Source of the DNA: Dethiobacter sp.
GTDB taxonomy: Bacteria > Bacillota > Dethiobacteria > DTU022 > UBA8154
Assembly: GCA_020725665.1 (NCBI GenBank)
Contig: DYEO01000074.1
Coordinates: 1 to 60,479, forward strand
DNA: 60,479 bases
Direction: 5' to 3'
Of this stretch, positions 1 through 8,360 are shown in pieces. Positions within the stretch are counted from its first letter, which is position 1, and the number at the start of each line of letters is the position of its first letter. A program made the position numbers and the translations under genes. A model generated the notes under the pieces. The model searched no databases, was not told the origin of the DNA, and worked only from the letters and a program-made list of their open reading frames with translations.

Positions 1-186
1 CTTATGGCCTGTTTTTTCCCAGTCTATCAGCGTCACATAGCCCAGGATAACCTTGTTGTCTTCCAGTTCTTTAATAATCTTCAGAATTTCATCTTCTGTT
101 ACATTAAACATCGTGGCCAGGGTCTTGCTCGAGATTCTTTGATTTTGCTCCAAAGCTTGCAAAAGCTTGATCTTCATATCTTCCAT
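1..186 (-). CDS. Lrp/AsnC-family transcriptional regulator, N-terminal part (runs off the left edge)
   Basis: The minus strand reads MEDMKIKLLQALEQNQRIS and continues open to the window edge. A run of short helices with SSKTLATMF and TEDEILKIIKELE fits the N-terminal helix-turn-helix of Lrp/AsnC regulators, followed by the usual link (VILGYVTLIDW) into the ligand-binding domain, which lies outside the window. The start is the ATG at 186, preceded by AAGGAGCTG at a good distance. It sits directly downstream of a T-box leader, so its expression probably follows the charging of one tRNA, and an amino-acid metabolism gene may follow it off-window. Family assignment is fairly sure; the ligand is unknown. 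Confidence 0.75.
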   Translation of the reverse strand, partial: MEDMKIKLLQALEQNQRISSKTLATMFNVTEDEILKIIKELEDNKVILGYVTLIDWEKTGHK

Positions 187-222
187 GGATAATCAGCTCC
201 TTGTTTTTCCCCCTGTATAACT

Positions 223-254
223 AAAAACTCCCGTCCTCAAAGGGACGGGAGTTT
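223..254 (-). terminator. T-box intrinsic terminator
   Basis: On the minus strand, AACTCCCGTCC pairs with GGACGGGAGTT and is followed by a T-run, immediately after the T-box core. This is the terminator half of the T-box switch. Confidence 0.85.
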
Positions 255-470
255 TCCCGCGGTACCACCCTAATTGACCCGGCCCGGCCGGGTCCGCCTC
301 GTTTGCGGCTAGCGGATTGTTAACGGCAAGCAACCGTGGCAACATACTGGACCTTTCTGCTGCCCACTCGGGGACGGCTTTCATCGGGTAGCGCTTGCCG
401 CCTTGCACCGGCCGGCGGCTCTCTGCAAAGCATCTACAGGATTACTCTTCCCCTCATTGATTTTCTGATA
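223..470 (-). promoter_or_regulatory. T-box leader RNA upstream of the Lrp/AsnC gene
   Basis: On the minus strand the order is a GAGGGGAAGAGTA stem-I element, an AGAGAGCC/GGTG region, then the T-box core AATTAGGGTGGTACCGCGG and a terminator hairpin. By the usual rule of six bases before GAG in the specifier loop, the specifier codon is GCC at 376-378, which predicts tRNA-Ala. The core and terminator are clear; the specifier is an inference from spacing. Confidence 0.85.
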
Positions 471-473
471 TTG

Positions 474-523
474 CTATAACACTACCATAAAACAAGCTCT
501 ATAACACTACCATAAAACAAGCT
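474..523. repeat. Perfect 25-bp tandem duplication
   Basis: A 25-base unit starting CTATAACACTACC occurs twice head to tail (474-498 and 499-523), in the gap between the T-box leader on the minus strand and the isocitrate dehydrogenase promoter. The copies are identical, so the duplication is recent. It lies where the promoter of the T-box transcript would be. Confidence 0.9.
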
Positions 524-561
524 TTTACATCAACAGGAATATCGCGGGATTCTGGTTATTA

Positions 562-590
562 TTGACACGCCATTGGTGCTTCGATATACT
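562..590 (+). promoter_or_regulatory. Sigma-A-type promoter for isocitrate dehydrogenase
   Basis: TTGACA (562-567), a 17-base spacer and TATACT (585-590) lie about 50 bases before the ATG of the dehydrogenase gene. This is a near-consensus vegetative promoter. Confidence 0.75.
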
Positions 591-641
591 TTTACCTGAC
601 AATAAAAGCACGTATGTCAGCTAGCGGGAGGCAGCCTGAAA

Positions 642-2114
642 ATGGACTTGAACAACGCGTCAGCAGGAAAAGGAAAAAAAACGGTCACCCTTATACCCGG
701 GGACGGGGTGGGTCCCGAGTGCATTAATGCGGCCAGGCGCATCATTGATGCTGCCGGCGTGCGCCTCGCGTGGGAGGAACAGCAGGCCGGAGCCGGTGTT
801 TTCAAACAGGGAATCGCCTCGGGTGTTCCCCGTGAAACGATCGAATCCATCCAGAAAACACGCGTCGTGCTGAAAGGACCGCTGGAGACGCCGGTGGGCT
901 ACGGCCAGAAAAGCGCCAATGTCACGCTGCGCAAGCTTTTTGAAACCTACGCCAATATCCGGCCGGTGCGGGAGTTGCCCGGTGTCGTGACGCCCTACAG
1001 CGGGCGCGGCATCGACCTGGTCGTGGTCAGGGAGAACGTTGAAGATCTATATGCCGGCATCGAGCACATGCAGACCCCCGGTGTGGCCCAGTGCCTCAAG
1101 CTCATTTCCCGCAAGGGATGCGAAAAGGTTATCCGTCTTGCCTTTGAGCTGGCGCGGGCGGAAGGACGCATGCGTGTCCACTGTGCCAGTAAATCCAATA
1201 TCATGAAACTGACCGAAGGCATGCTCAAACGCACCTTTGAAGAGGTTGCCGGGGAATATCCCGATCTGGAGGCCAGTCATATCATTATCGACAACTGTGC
1301 GCATCAGCTCGTGAAAAAGCCGGAGCAGTTCGACATTATCGTTACCACCAATATGAACGGCGATATTGTCAGCGACCTGACGTCGGCACTGGTGGGCGGC
1401 TTGGGTTTTGCCCCTTCAGCCAACATCGGCAGCGATGTGGCTATCTTTGAAGCGGTGCACGGATCTGCTCCCAAGTACGCAGGTAAGGATGTGATCAATC
1501 CAACCGCGGTAATTCTATCCGCCGTGATGATGTTGCGCTACCTGGGGGAATTCGCTGCTGCCGCCCTGATTGAAAATGCGGTGCTGGTGACACTGGAAGA
1601 AGGGAAAGCACGTACCGGTGACATCGTCGGCTATGACAGGGGCACGCCCACAAGCGCTTATACGGAAACGATTATCGCCAACCTGGGACGCCTCCCGCAA
1701 AAATGGGAGGTGCGTGACTACAAACCGCTGCAAATGCCGCAGGTTCCCGCCGCCCCTGACCTGGTAAGGGCCGGGTCACGGCGCGTGATTGGTGCGGATA
1801 TATTTGTCGAGTCCGCGTTAAGTGCGGAAGGGCTGGGCAACAGCCTGGAGCAAATTGTGGCGGAATCGCCCCTGAGGCTGAAAATGATCTCCAACCGGGG
1901 GACCAAGGTCTATCCCGCTGCCGGCACCTTTCCCGACTGCGTGGATCACTGGCGCTGTCGCTTTGTGCTGCGCGATGCAAGTGGAGAGCTGAGGGAAGAG
2001 CAGCTTCTTGGACTGCTTGCCCAGGTTTCTGCAAGGCACCGCTGGATGCACGTGGAGAAACTGCAGGAGATTGACGGGGAAGCGGGCTTTACCATGGCCC
2101 AGGGCGAGGATTAG
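642..2114 (+). CDS. icd: Isocitrate dehydrogenase (long, Thermus-like form)
   Basis: This is a beta-decarboxylating dehydrogenase of the isocitrate/isopropylmalate family. The N-terminus has TLIPGDGVGPE. Residues S91, N93 and R97 (SANVTLR) match the isocitrate-type S-x-N-x-x-L-R substrate loop rather than the isopropylmalate one. ENVEDLYAG follows, then the metal/substrate region VTTNMNGDIVSDLTSALVGG and the nucleotide loop around FEAVHGSAPKYAG. At 490 aa it carries about 140 extra C-terminal residues compared with short forms, as in the Thermus enzyme. The predicted reaction is oxidation of isocitrate to 2-oxoglutarate in the TCA cycle. NAD versus NADP use was not decided. The ATG at 642 follows GGGAGGCAGCC and a clear promoter. 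Confidence 0.88.
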   Translation: MDLNNASAGKGKKTVTLIPGDGVGPECINAARRIIDAAGVRLAWEEQQAGAGVFKQGIASGVPRETIESIQKTRVVLKGPLETPVGYGQKSANVTLRKLFETYANIRPVRELPGVVTPYSGRGIDLVVVRENVEDLYAGIEHMQTPGVAQCLKLISRKGCEKVIRLAFELARAEGRMRVHCASKSNIMKLTEGMLKRTFEEVAGEYPDLEASHIIIDNCAHQLVKKPEQFDIIVTTNMNGDIVSDLTSALVGGLGFAPSANIGSDVAIFEAVHGSAPKYAGKDVINPTAVILSAVMMLRYLGEFAAAALIENAVLVTLEEGKARTGDIVGYDRGTPTSAYTETIIANLGRLPQKWEVRDYKPLQMPQVPAAPDLVRAGSRRVIGADIFVESALSAEGLGNSLEQIVAESPLRLKMISNRGTKVYPAAGTFPDCVDHWRCRFVLRDASGELREEQLLGLLAQVSARHRWMHVEKLQEIDGEAGFTMAQGED

Positions 2115-2327
2115 AGGAAAAATGCCCTGCTTTGGGATAGCTTCAATGTTAACTTTGACCCGGAGCCCGGGTATGATTTCAGCTACGGTTTAATGGACAT
2201 CATTGTTGAAAAGCTTTTACTTCATATGGTTTCCCCTTGTAATTAGGGCAGGAAAAATGTTTACGGAACTAGTGCCGGTAACATTTTCGGGGAAGGAAAA
2301 TGCCTTTTTTTGCCGAAATGATTACAC

Positions 2328-4619
2328 ATGAGCGATGAACTTGTTATATGCCTGAAAAAGCATTTAAAAGGGAATCTTGTTTATCCCCAGGGGAGTATAA
2401 AAGAATTCCTCAGGTTTCATGCCGGTCAAAATATTATTCTGCATCTTTATGAAAAGCAAATACGCTGCCGTGTAAACAAACAGGGCTGTTTGGTGATGAA
2501 TTCCCTGCTGAAAGAGCTGCTGGCGGAACTGGATACCGATACTTTTATCCTTCGGCCCGAGGGGCAGAGCAGCTTTTTTCTGCTGCCCCTGCCCAGGCCG
2601 TCTATTTTTACTCCTGCGCCCCCTGTAAAACGTGCTGTAAAGTATCCTCCTGAGCAATTGCGGGGATATACGAAAGAAGCGGCAACGCGTACCAAAAAAC
2701 CGCCTGCAAAGTCTCCCCCACAGGCGCCCTTGAAACCACCGGCAAAGCCTGGCGCGAAACCTCCGGTGAAAATGTCTGCAAAAACGCCCGTGGTCACCCC
2801 GCCTGCCGGGCTACCGGCAAAGCCGGCGCACGAGGCGCCCCCCGCACAGGATCCAGGCCGTTTGCAAAAACCGGTGCGCATCCATTTTTCCCCCGGGGCG
2901 GATGAAAGGATCCTGGCTGCCGCCGAACAGGGCAAGGCGGATCCGCCTGCGGATCTGCAGCTGCACCGCGCTGCCCTGCTCCTTTCCCTGAGCCCGGGGT
3001 TTGACACCCTGCTCTCCCTGTCTGCGGTACGTCACGTGGAACCCCTGGATTACCAGCTCGCCACGGTCCGCCATGTGCTGAAGAATCTGCGCGGCCGCGC
3101 CCTTCTCTGCGACGAGGTCGGCCTGGGCAAGACCATCGAGGCGGGCCTGATCATGATGGAATACCTGCTGCGCGGCCTGGTGCGGCGTGTCCTGGTGCTG
3201 ACACCGCCCTCATTGGTGGAACAGTGGCAGGAAGAGATGCATACCAAGTTTAACCTGAATTTTATTACATATGACCATCCCCACTTCAAGGCCCATCCCC
3301 ACCCCTGGGAACATTTCGGGCACGTCATCGCCTCCCTGGACACGGCCAAGCGCAAACAGAACCAGGAACAGGTCCTCGGAGCCGATTATGATCTTGTAAT
3401 TGTTGATGAGGCCCACCATCTCAAAAACCACCGCACCCTTGCCTACCAGATGGTCCGGCAGTTGAAGAAAAAGTATATCCTGCTGCTTACGGCCACCCCG
3501 GTGGAGAATAACCTGGAAGAATTGTTTAACCTCATCACCCTGCTGCTGCCGGGCCAACTGGAGACAGCTTCCTCTTTCAAGCGTAAATATATTACGCGCG
3601 GTGATCCACTAAAACCCAAGAACACCACAGATCTTAAAAAACTGGTGCGGGAGGTCATGATCCGTAACCGGCGCAGCGAAACCGGCGTGATCCAGGCGCG
3701 CCGCCGCGCCGAGGTGGTAGAGGTTGCCCTTTCACCGGAAGAGCTGGATTTTTACCGCCGCCTTACTGCGTTTGTGCGCCGTCACTACACTAAAAAAAGC
3801 GACTCCGAAGACGGCATCAATCAATTCATTCTCAAGATGTTGCAGCGTGAAGCGGGCAGCAGCCCTGAAGCGGTTCTCTCAACCCTGGAGAAACTTCATT
3901 CCGGGCAAAACCTGCCGTCTGAGCAGCAGGAAGAACTGTTATCTCTCCTTGACTGCGCCCGTAAGGTCTCGCGCTGTGCCAAGGCTGACGCGCTGTTGAA
4001 GCTGCTGCGCCGCATCCCGGAAAAAGTTATAGTCTTTACCGGTTTCCGGGAGACACAACGCCGGCTGGTCACCTTCCTCCGGGAAAACGGGGTGGATGTT
4101 GCTGAACTGCACGGCGGGATGCGGCGCCTGCAAAAAGAGGAACAGGTTAAATTATTTGCCGAAAAAAGTCATGTAATGCTTTCCACCGATATCGGCAGCG
4201 AGGGGCGCAACCTGCAATTCTGCCAGTATATCGTCAATTACGATCTTCCCTGGAATCCCATGCGTATTGAACAGCGGATCGGGCGTTTGCACCGGCTGGG
4301 GCAGATGAAAGATGTTTTTATCCTGAACTTTTCGGCGAAGGAGACAGTAGAGGCATATATCCTGGATTTACTGGACGCCAAAATAAATATGTTTCAGCTC
4401 GTGGTGGGTGAACTAGATATGATTCTGGGCAGCCTGAAAGAGAAGAAGGATTTTGAGAGCATCATCATGGATATCTGGTCCGGGGCAGACAGTGAGGACA
4501 AGCTTTCCCACGCCATGGGCAAGCTGGGAGAGCGCCTTGTTCAGGCGAAAAATCAATACGAGGCGGTCAGGCAACTGGACGACCGCCTTTTGGGGGAGTT
4601 GTTACCCCTTGAAGAATAA
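2328..4619 (+). CDS. SNF2/SWI2-family DNA helicase (RapA-like ATPase)
   Basis: This 763-aa superfamily 2 ATPase has three parts. An N-terminal domain of about 100 residues is unrecognised. A Pro/Lys/Ala-rich linker spans about residues 105-175. The helicase core has Walker A DEVGLGKT near residue 265, VDEAHHLKN near 360, LLLTATPVENN near 390 and the C-terminal motif QRIGRLHRLGQ near 650. DEVGLGKTIEAG and the HRLGQ ending are typical of bacterial SNF2 proteins that remodel protein-DNA or polymerase-DNA complexes. The next gene overlaps its 3' end, so the two are probably one unit. Its own ribosome binding site is weak. A 12-codon reading frame at 2300-2338, with a purine-rich leader, overlaps the start and may couple translation. 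Confidence 0.88.
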   Translation: MSDELVICLKKHLKGNLVYPQGSIKEFLRFHAGQNIILHLYEKQIRCRVNKQGCLVMNSLLKELLAELDTDTFILRPEGQSSFFLLPLPRPSIFTPAPPVKRAVKYPPEQLRGYTKEAATRTKKPPAKSPPQAPLKPPAKPGAKPPVKMSAKTPVVTPPAGLPAKPAHEAPPAQDPGRLQKPVRIHFSPGADERILAAAEQGKADPPADLQLHRAALLLSLSPGFDTLLSLSAVRHVEPLDYQLATVRHVLKNLRGRALLCDEVGLGKTIEAGLIMMEYLLRGLVRRVLVLTPPSLVEQWQEEMHTKFNLNFITYDHPHFKAHPHPWEHFGHVIASLDTAKRKQNQEQVLGADYDLVIVDEAHHLKNHRTLAYQMVRQLKKKYILLLTATPVENNLEELFNLITLLLPGQLETASSFKRKYITRGDPLKPKNTTDLKKLVREVMIRNRRSETGVIQARRRAEVVEVALSPEELDFYRRLTAFVRRHYTKKSDSEDGINQFILKMLQREAGSSPEAVLSTLEKLHSGQNLPSEQQEELLSLLDCARKVSRCAKADALLKLLRRIPEKVIVFTGFRETQRRLVTFLRENGVDVAELHGGMRRLQKEEQVKLFAEKSHVMLSTDIGSEGRNLQFCQYIVNYDLPWNPMRIEQRIGRLHRLGQMKDVFILNFSAKETVEAYILDLLDAKINMFQLVVGELDMILGSLKEKKDFESIIMDIWSGADSEDKLSHAMGKLGERLVQAKNQYEAVRQLDDRLLGELLPLEE

Positions 4620-5670
4620 GACGACCCATTCCCTGGAAAACTTTTTGCACACTTTTTTGAACCGTGCGGGAGCGGTGGTGGATAAACCCTCATATGGCCT
4701 GCTGGAGGCGCTTGTCCCGCCGGAGCTTGCCGGCCCGTTCGGCACGGAAGACCTGCTCTTGGCCTTTGATTACGAGGTGGCCCGGGAAACACCGGAAAGC
4801 CTTTTTATAACCCCCGGCAGTGCGGTTTTGGACACGGCGGTGCGCCTGGCCGCCGCTTACGGGCTGTTTACCGTCCACTACTGGCCCGGTCAGGGGGTGA
4901 GCAAACCAAAAAATCTTGAACAAAAAATAAGCAAGGCTGTAGACTACCTGCACTGCCGCGCCCCGCGCGTGGTGAGTCACCACCTTGCGGAAAATGTTTA
5001 TTATATGTTTAACTTTTTATGTGCTTTTCGTTCTTTTGAAAAATCGGAAGAGATTATCCCGGTCGGGATCAATGCTTTCAACGGGGTTCCCTTTTCTTCA
5101 TTCGCAGATCACTGGAAGAATATTATTCCCGTGGAGAGCCCGTCCTTTCAGTTAGCACAGGCGCACACCCGTCCCGTGAGAGAACTATATACGGTGGCCT
5201 GCCGTGAGGTGGAGCGGCGGGCCGGGGAGCGTTCCCTGCTTTACCAGGAAGCTGCTAGGCGCTTGCAGCAGAAAGAACTGGAGAAAACGGAGCGCTACTA
5301 CCGGGAGACCCTCTCCGAGCTGGAAAAAAAACATGGGGAGAGCAGCGACCCGGCGAAGAAAAGGAAGCTGCAGGATCAGCTTGCCGCAACCAGGGCTGAC
5401 TGGAAGCACCGGCAGGACGATATCGTGGCCCGTTATGATTTGGAAGTGGAGGTGCAACTGGATCACCTGGTGGCCTGCCGTATCCCCTGCCTGTTTTTAC
5501 AGGTTGAAGTGCAGCACAAAAACAGGGTCATCAGGCAAACACTGGTTTACAATCCGCTTGACGGTGAAGTGGAGGCGCCCCCCTGCCCTGTCTGCGGGAA
5601 GCCTGCCCAGGTGCTGGTTCCGGATGAAAGGGGCGGCCTGGCCTGCCCCGTGGATCACGCGGATCACTAG
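4609..5670 (+). CDS. Helicase-partner protein with coiled coil and C-terminal zinc ribbon
   Basis: A TTG at 4609, preceded by GGGGGAG, overlaps the end of the helicase gene and gives 353 aa. The frame is open further upstream, but that part reads as helicase-gene shadow, so it was left out. The middle (about residues 190-270) is rich in Glu, Lys and Arg with heptad-like spacing and looks like a coiled coil. The C-terminus has CPVCGK followed by C and H residues (GGLACPVDHADH), suggesting a zinc-binding ribbon. I do not recognise a catalytic domain. Tight overlap with the SNF2 gene suggests a dedicated partner, perhaps for substrate recognition. An alternative start is the GTG at 4675. Confidence 0.7.
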   Translation: MKNKTTHSLENFLHTFLNRAGAVVDKPSYGLLEALVPPELAGPFGTEDLLLAFDYEVARETPESLFITPGSAVLDTAVRLAAAYGLFTVHYWPGQGVSKPKNLEQKISKAVDYLHCRAPRVVSHHLAENVYYMFNFLCAFRSFEKSEEIIPVGINAFNGVPFSSFADHWKNIIPVESPSFQLAQAHTRPVRELYTVACREVERRAGERSLLYQEAARRLQQKELEKTERYYRETLSELEKKHGESSDPAKKRKLQDQLAATRADWKHRQDDIVARYDLEVEVQLDHLVACRIPCLFLQVEVQHKNRVIRQTLVYNPLDGEVEAPPCPVCGKPAQVLVPDERGGLACPVDHADH

Positions 5671-5699
5671 GACCGTCCCCTGATTCAGGGAAGAAAGTA

Positions 5700-5861
5700 A
5701 TGGTGGAGCTGGTCACCACGCATAAATATGTGCTTGCCGCAGTGAAAGACGAGGGGGAAGGCTTTAATTGGCGGGAGAGGATAGATAAGGCGGTCTTGAA
5801 TTACCAGATTATTCCCGGTAGTGTGGAGAGTGTTGTGCAGATAGTTGAGGAACTCCTTTAA
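5700..5861 (+). CDS. Small protein of 53 aa, function unknown
   Basis: An ATG at 5700, after GGGAAGAAAGT, opens a 53-codon frame beginning MVELVTTHKYVLAAVKDEG and ending in VESVVQIVEELL. It has balanced composition and amphipathic helices, follows the zinc-ribbon gene by 29 bases and may belong to the same transcript. No family was recognised. A chance frame cannot be excluded at this length. Confidence 0.5.
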   Translation: MVELVTTHKYVLAAVKDEGEGFNWRERIDKAVLNYQIIPGSVESVVQIVEELL

Positions 5862-5947
5862 TAAATAAGGTACTGCTTTTCTGGGTGAATAATCCATGAA
5901 ACTGCGTGGCCACAAGTCTCGTCTATGTGGTGGAGGCGATGACCGAT

Positions 5948-7228
5948 ATGAAGAGAAAAACAATATTTAACGTAATCGTTGTCATGCTGGCAGCCGTTGC
6001 CATCTATGCCGCTTACTTTTTGACATGGGGACTGCCTGAAGATTTTCCCGATCCGTATGGCCATGCCCCGGAGTCTTCCGAATCTGGAACAAGCAATGCC
6101 GACCTGAAAACAACTGTGCTAAAAGAAAGCAGCACTGATTCTAAAACATCCCCGCAGCAAGCTGACAGCACTCTGCCCGGGCCGCAAGTTGAAGCAGCAG
6201 TGGCCATGTTTCGGGGCGATGCGTGCAGAACGGGCGTTTACCTTACGGAAGGTGTTGCGCAAAACCCGGTGATCAAATGGACGTTCCAGAGCGGCGAATT
6301 GCTTTACTCCTCACCCACAGTCGCCGGTGATACGGTATATGTGGGCAGCAATGACCATTACCTGTACGCCCTGGCAAGAGAGAGCGGCGCAGTAAAATGG
6401 AAATTCGCAACGGGAAGCTTTGTCCGTTCCTCGCCGGCTGTCTGGGGCGGCCTTGTTTTTTTTGGCAGCGCAGACGGATGCCTCTATGCGCTGGACAGCG
6501 GGACGGGGGAGGAGCGCTGGCGTTTCCAGGCAGAAGGCGGTATTGAGTCATCGCCGGCAGTGGTGGAAGGAACAGTATATTTTGGCAGCTTTGACGGCAA
6601 TGTGTATGCGCTGGACAGCGAGACGGGGGAAGAGCGGTGGCGTTTTCAAACCGGTGACATGGTGGGGTCTTCCCCGTCACTGGCAAACGGCTTCCTGTAT
6701 ATCGGGAGCTACGACGGGCACCTTTATGCCCTGGAAAAAGACAGCGGAACGCTTCTCTGGAAATATAAAACGGGCAACAGCATTTATTCTTCACCGGCTT
6801 TGGACGGGGATAGCGTTTATTTTGGGAGCCTGGACGGCTTCTTTTACGCGGTCAATGCTGCAGACGGTAGCGAGCAATGGAAATTCAAGACTGCCGGGGC
6901 GATTGTCTGGTCCTCTGCGGCCGTAAGTGACGGGACCGTCTATTTCGGGGCTTATGACGGCAACCTTTATGCTCTGGACAGCGGGAGCGGCAAACAAAAA
7001 TGGCGCTTCTGGACGGGAAGGAGAAGCATTTATGCTTCGCCTGTGCTTGCCGGCGGAATTATCTATTGCGGCGGGCTTGACGGTAATTTTTATGCCGTTG
7101 ATGCCCTGACGGGTAAAAAACGCTGGCAGATTGAAACCGGGCAAAGTATATATACTTCTGCGGCCGTCTGTCAGGGCGCCCTATATTTTGGAAACGACGG
7201 CGGCACACTTTATGCCGTTTCCCATTAA
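5948..7228 (+). CDS. Membrane-anchored PQQ-repeat beta-propeller protein
   Basis: The N-terminus MKRKTIFNVIVVMLAAVAIYAAYF is a signal anchor, followed by a Ser/Thr/Glu-rich linker to about residue 80. Then come eight blades with the recurring pattern YAL-x4-G-x3-W-x-F and Y(F/V)GS-x-DG, typical of PQQ-like (quinoprotein fold) repeats. It is therefore an extracytoplasmic eight-bladed propeller, most like BamB/PQQ_2 proteins, probably a binding scaffold rather than a PQQ enzyme, since no dehydrogenase metal or cofactor residues were seen. ATG 5948 is chosen because GGAGG lies 11 bases before it; ATG 5939 is too close to the same site. Two blades (around 6475-6525 and 6600-6650) are almost identical at DNA level, indicating recent blade duplication. 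Confidence 0.8.
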   Translation: MKRKTIFNVIVVMLAAVAIYAAYFLTWGLPEDFPDPYGHAPESSESGTSNADLKTTVLKESSTDSKTSPQQADSTLPGPQVEAAVAMFRGDACRTGVYLTEGVAQNPVIKWTFQSGELLYSSPTVAGDTVYVGSNDHYLYALARESGAVKWKFATGSFVRSSPAVWGGLVFFGSADGCLYALDSGTGEERWRFQAEGGIESSPAVVEGTVYFGSFDGNVYALDSETGEERWRFQTGDMVGSSPSLANGFLYIGSYDGHLYALEKDSGTLLWKYKTGNSIYSSPALDGDSVYFGSLDGFFYAVNAADGSEQWKFKTAGAIVWSSAAVSDGTVYFGAYDGNLYALDSGSGKQKWRFWTGRRSIYASPVLAGGIIYCGGLDGNFYAVDALTGKKRWQIETGQSIYTSAAVCQGALYFGNDGGTLYAVSH

Positions 7229-7269
7229 ACACTGCAAAGTATTCTGCAGGAGTGTGAAGGAAAAGGAAA

Positions 7270-7995
7270 ATGGAGAAGAAAATGAAAATCAAATTGGTAA
7301 TACCCATACCCATACCACCGCAAAGCATGGGTATGATCGAGCGTATGCTGGAAGCACGGCGGCGCGTGGCAGGGCCCCGGACATTACTGGAGATGGTTGT
7401 ACCCCGGCAGGGCCCCCCTTCCATGGTCACCATTGCCGATCGTTTTTTTTCGGCCCAGGCGGTTTTCCCCGAAGTTTACAAGGCGGCGCAAGAAGGTTAC
7501 GATGCCGTAATTGTTGACTGTTGCGGTGACCAGTTGTATCCCGATGCCCTTGCGCTGCTTCCCATTCCCCTTGTCCCGCCTTTGCACAGTTCCCTGCAGC
7601 TGGCAGGTATGCTCTGCCGCCGCTTTAGCATCATTACTCCCACACCGGGGCAGGCCGATCTGTACCGCAGGCTTGTGGATATGTACGGCTTTACGCCAAG
7701 GGTGGTATCTGTCCGGGAAACGCCCCCCTATTATGCCGGCGAGTGTGACGGGGAGGAGGAATTCAACGGCTTGCTTCTGCAAACGGGACAGGATGTACTG
7801 CGGGAGGGGGCAGAGGGGATTATCCTGGGATGCACGATCCTGACCCAGGATCGCTGGTTGCAGGAAAAACTGGGGGTGCCGGTTTTGGCGCCGGGCGATG
7901 TGGCAGTGAAGACGGCGGAGATGCTTCTGCGCCTTGGCCTCACTTATTATCCCCGGGGTAAAGGAAAATCATGGATGAGCACTGGGACTGAATAA
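7270..7995 (+). CDS. Asp/Glu/hydantoin racemase family protein
   Basis: This 241-aa protein has the fold and two catalytic cysteines of the Asp/Glu/hydantoin racemase superfamily. The first is in the DCCGD segment near residue 82 and the second in ILGCTIL near residue 190. Such enzymes invert or isomerise a carbon next to a carbonyl by two-base Cys/Cys chemistry. The substrate may be an amino acid, hydantoin or maleate-type acid and cannot be told from sequence. The start at 7270 follows GAAGGAAAAGG; ATG 7282 is an alternative. It directly follows the propeller gene. A second family member lies at 55827, in a hydantoinase-like cluster. Confidence 0.72.
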   Translation: MEKKMKIKLVIPIPIPPQSMGMIERMLEARRRVAGPRTLLEMVVPRQGPPSMVTIADRFFSAQAVFPEVYKAAQEGYDAVIVDCCGDQLYPDALALLPIPLVPPLHSSLQLAGMLCRRFSIITPTPGQADLYRRLVDMYGFTPRVVSVRETPPYYAGECDGEEEFNGLLLQTGQDVLREGAEGIILGCTILTQDRWLQEKLGVPVLAPGDVAVKTAEMLLRLGLTYYPRGKGKSWMSTGTE

Positions 7996-8054
7996 ACATC
8001 TAATATCTGTAAGAGGGTTTTTTGCAAGCGAAGCCGTGGGGACGGTTCTCCGCA

Positions 8055-8104
8055 GCGCAGCGAAGGGCTTGGGGACATTCCCCGAAGGGGTGTGTCCCCG
8101 CACC
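8055..8104. repeat. Interspersed 50-bp GC-rich repeat, copy 1
   Basis: The segment around CTTGGGGACATTCCCCGAAG and the following GTGTGTCCCCGCACC recurs with only two differences at 11990-12039. It contains nested GGGGA/TCCCC inverted repeats able to fold. Both copies lie between genes. Related fragments (ACCGTCCCCTG) occur at about 5670 and 37268. Confidence 0.8.
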
Positions 8105-8183
8105 AAAAGAAGACGATGGAACCGTCGTGTGCCACGGTGTAACAGATTGACTATTAGTCTGAGCAGTTACGGAAACAGCACTT

Positions 8184-8360
8184 ATGGAAAGATGCGGTCC
8201 TGCTTTGGCTCGAAGGGTTTATCAGGAAAACGGCCCGGCATTAAGAAAAGACATCAGGGTGCTGCTATACAGCCGTGATATCGCTTTCTTAAAAGGTTTG
8301 GCTACAAAACTGCAAGATGGAGACCATTTGTCCCTTATTCCTCCTCTGGCCGGAGGGTAA
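8184..8360 (+). pseudogene. Truncated MoaD/ThiS-like sulfur-carrier gene
   Basis: The frame ends in IRVLLYSRDIAFLKGL, a GDHLSLIPP segment and the terminal LAGG. Ubiquitin-like MoaD proteins end the same way, with a G-D-x-V/L-x-x-x-PP-x-x-GG tail whose last glycine is thiocarboxylated for molybdopterin synthesis. Only the C-terminal half is present: from ATG 8184 it is 58 aa against about 80-90 for the family, an in-frame stop lies at 8160, and no ribosome binding site was seen. I read it as a remnant of a molybdenum-cofactor or tungsten-enzyme operon, although a short functional carrier cannot be excluded. Confidence 0.55.

Noticed and set aside
4..192. Plus-strand open frame at the left edge
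   Set aside because: It is the antisense of the Lrp/AsnC gene, which has a ribosome binding site and a recognisable helix-turn-helix.
4453..4608. Upstream extension of the zinc-ribbon protein
   Set aside because: This stretch lies inside the helicase gene in another frame and has unnatural composition; the TTG at 4609 has a suitable site.
5948..7228. PQQ-dependent dehydrogenase
   Set aside because: Only the propeller repeats are seen, without the cofactor and calcium residues or the cytochrome domain.
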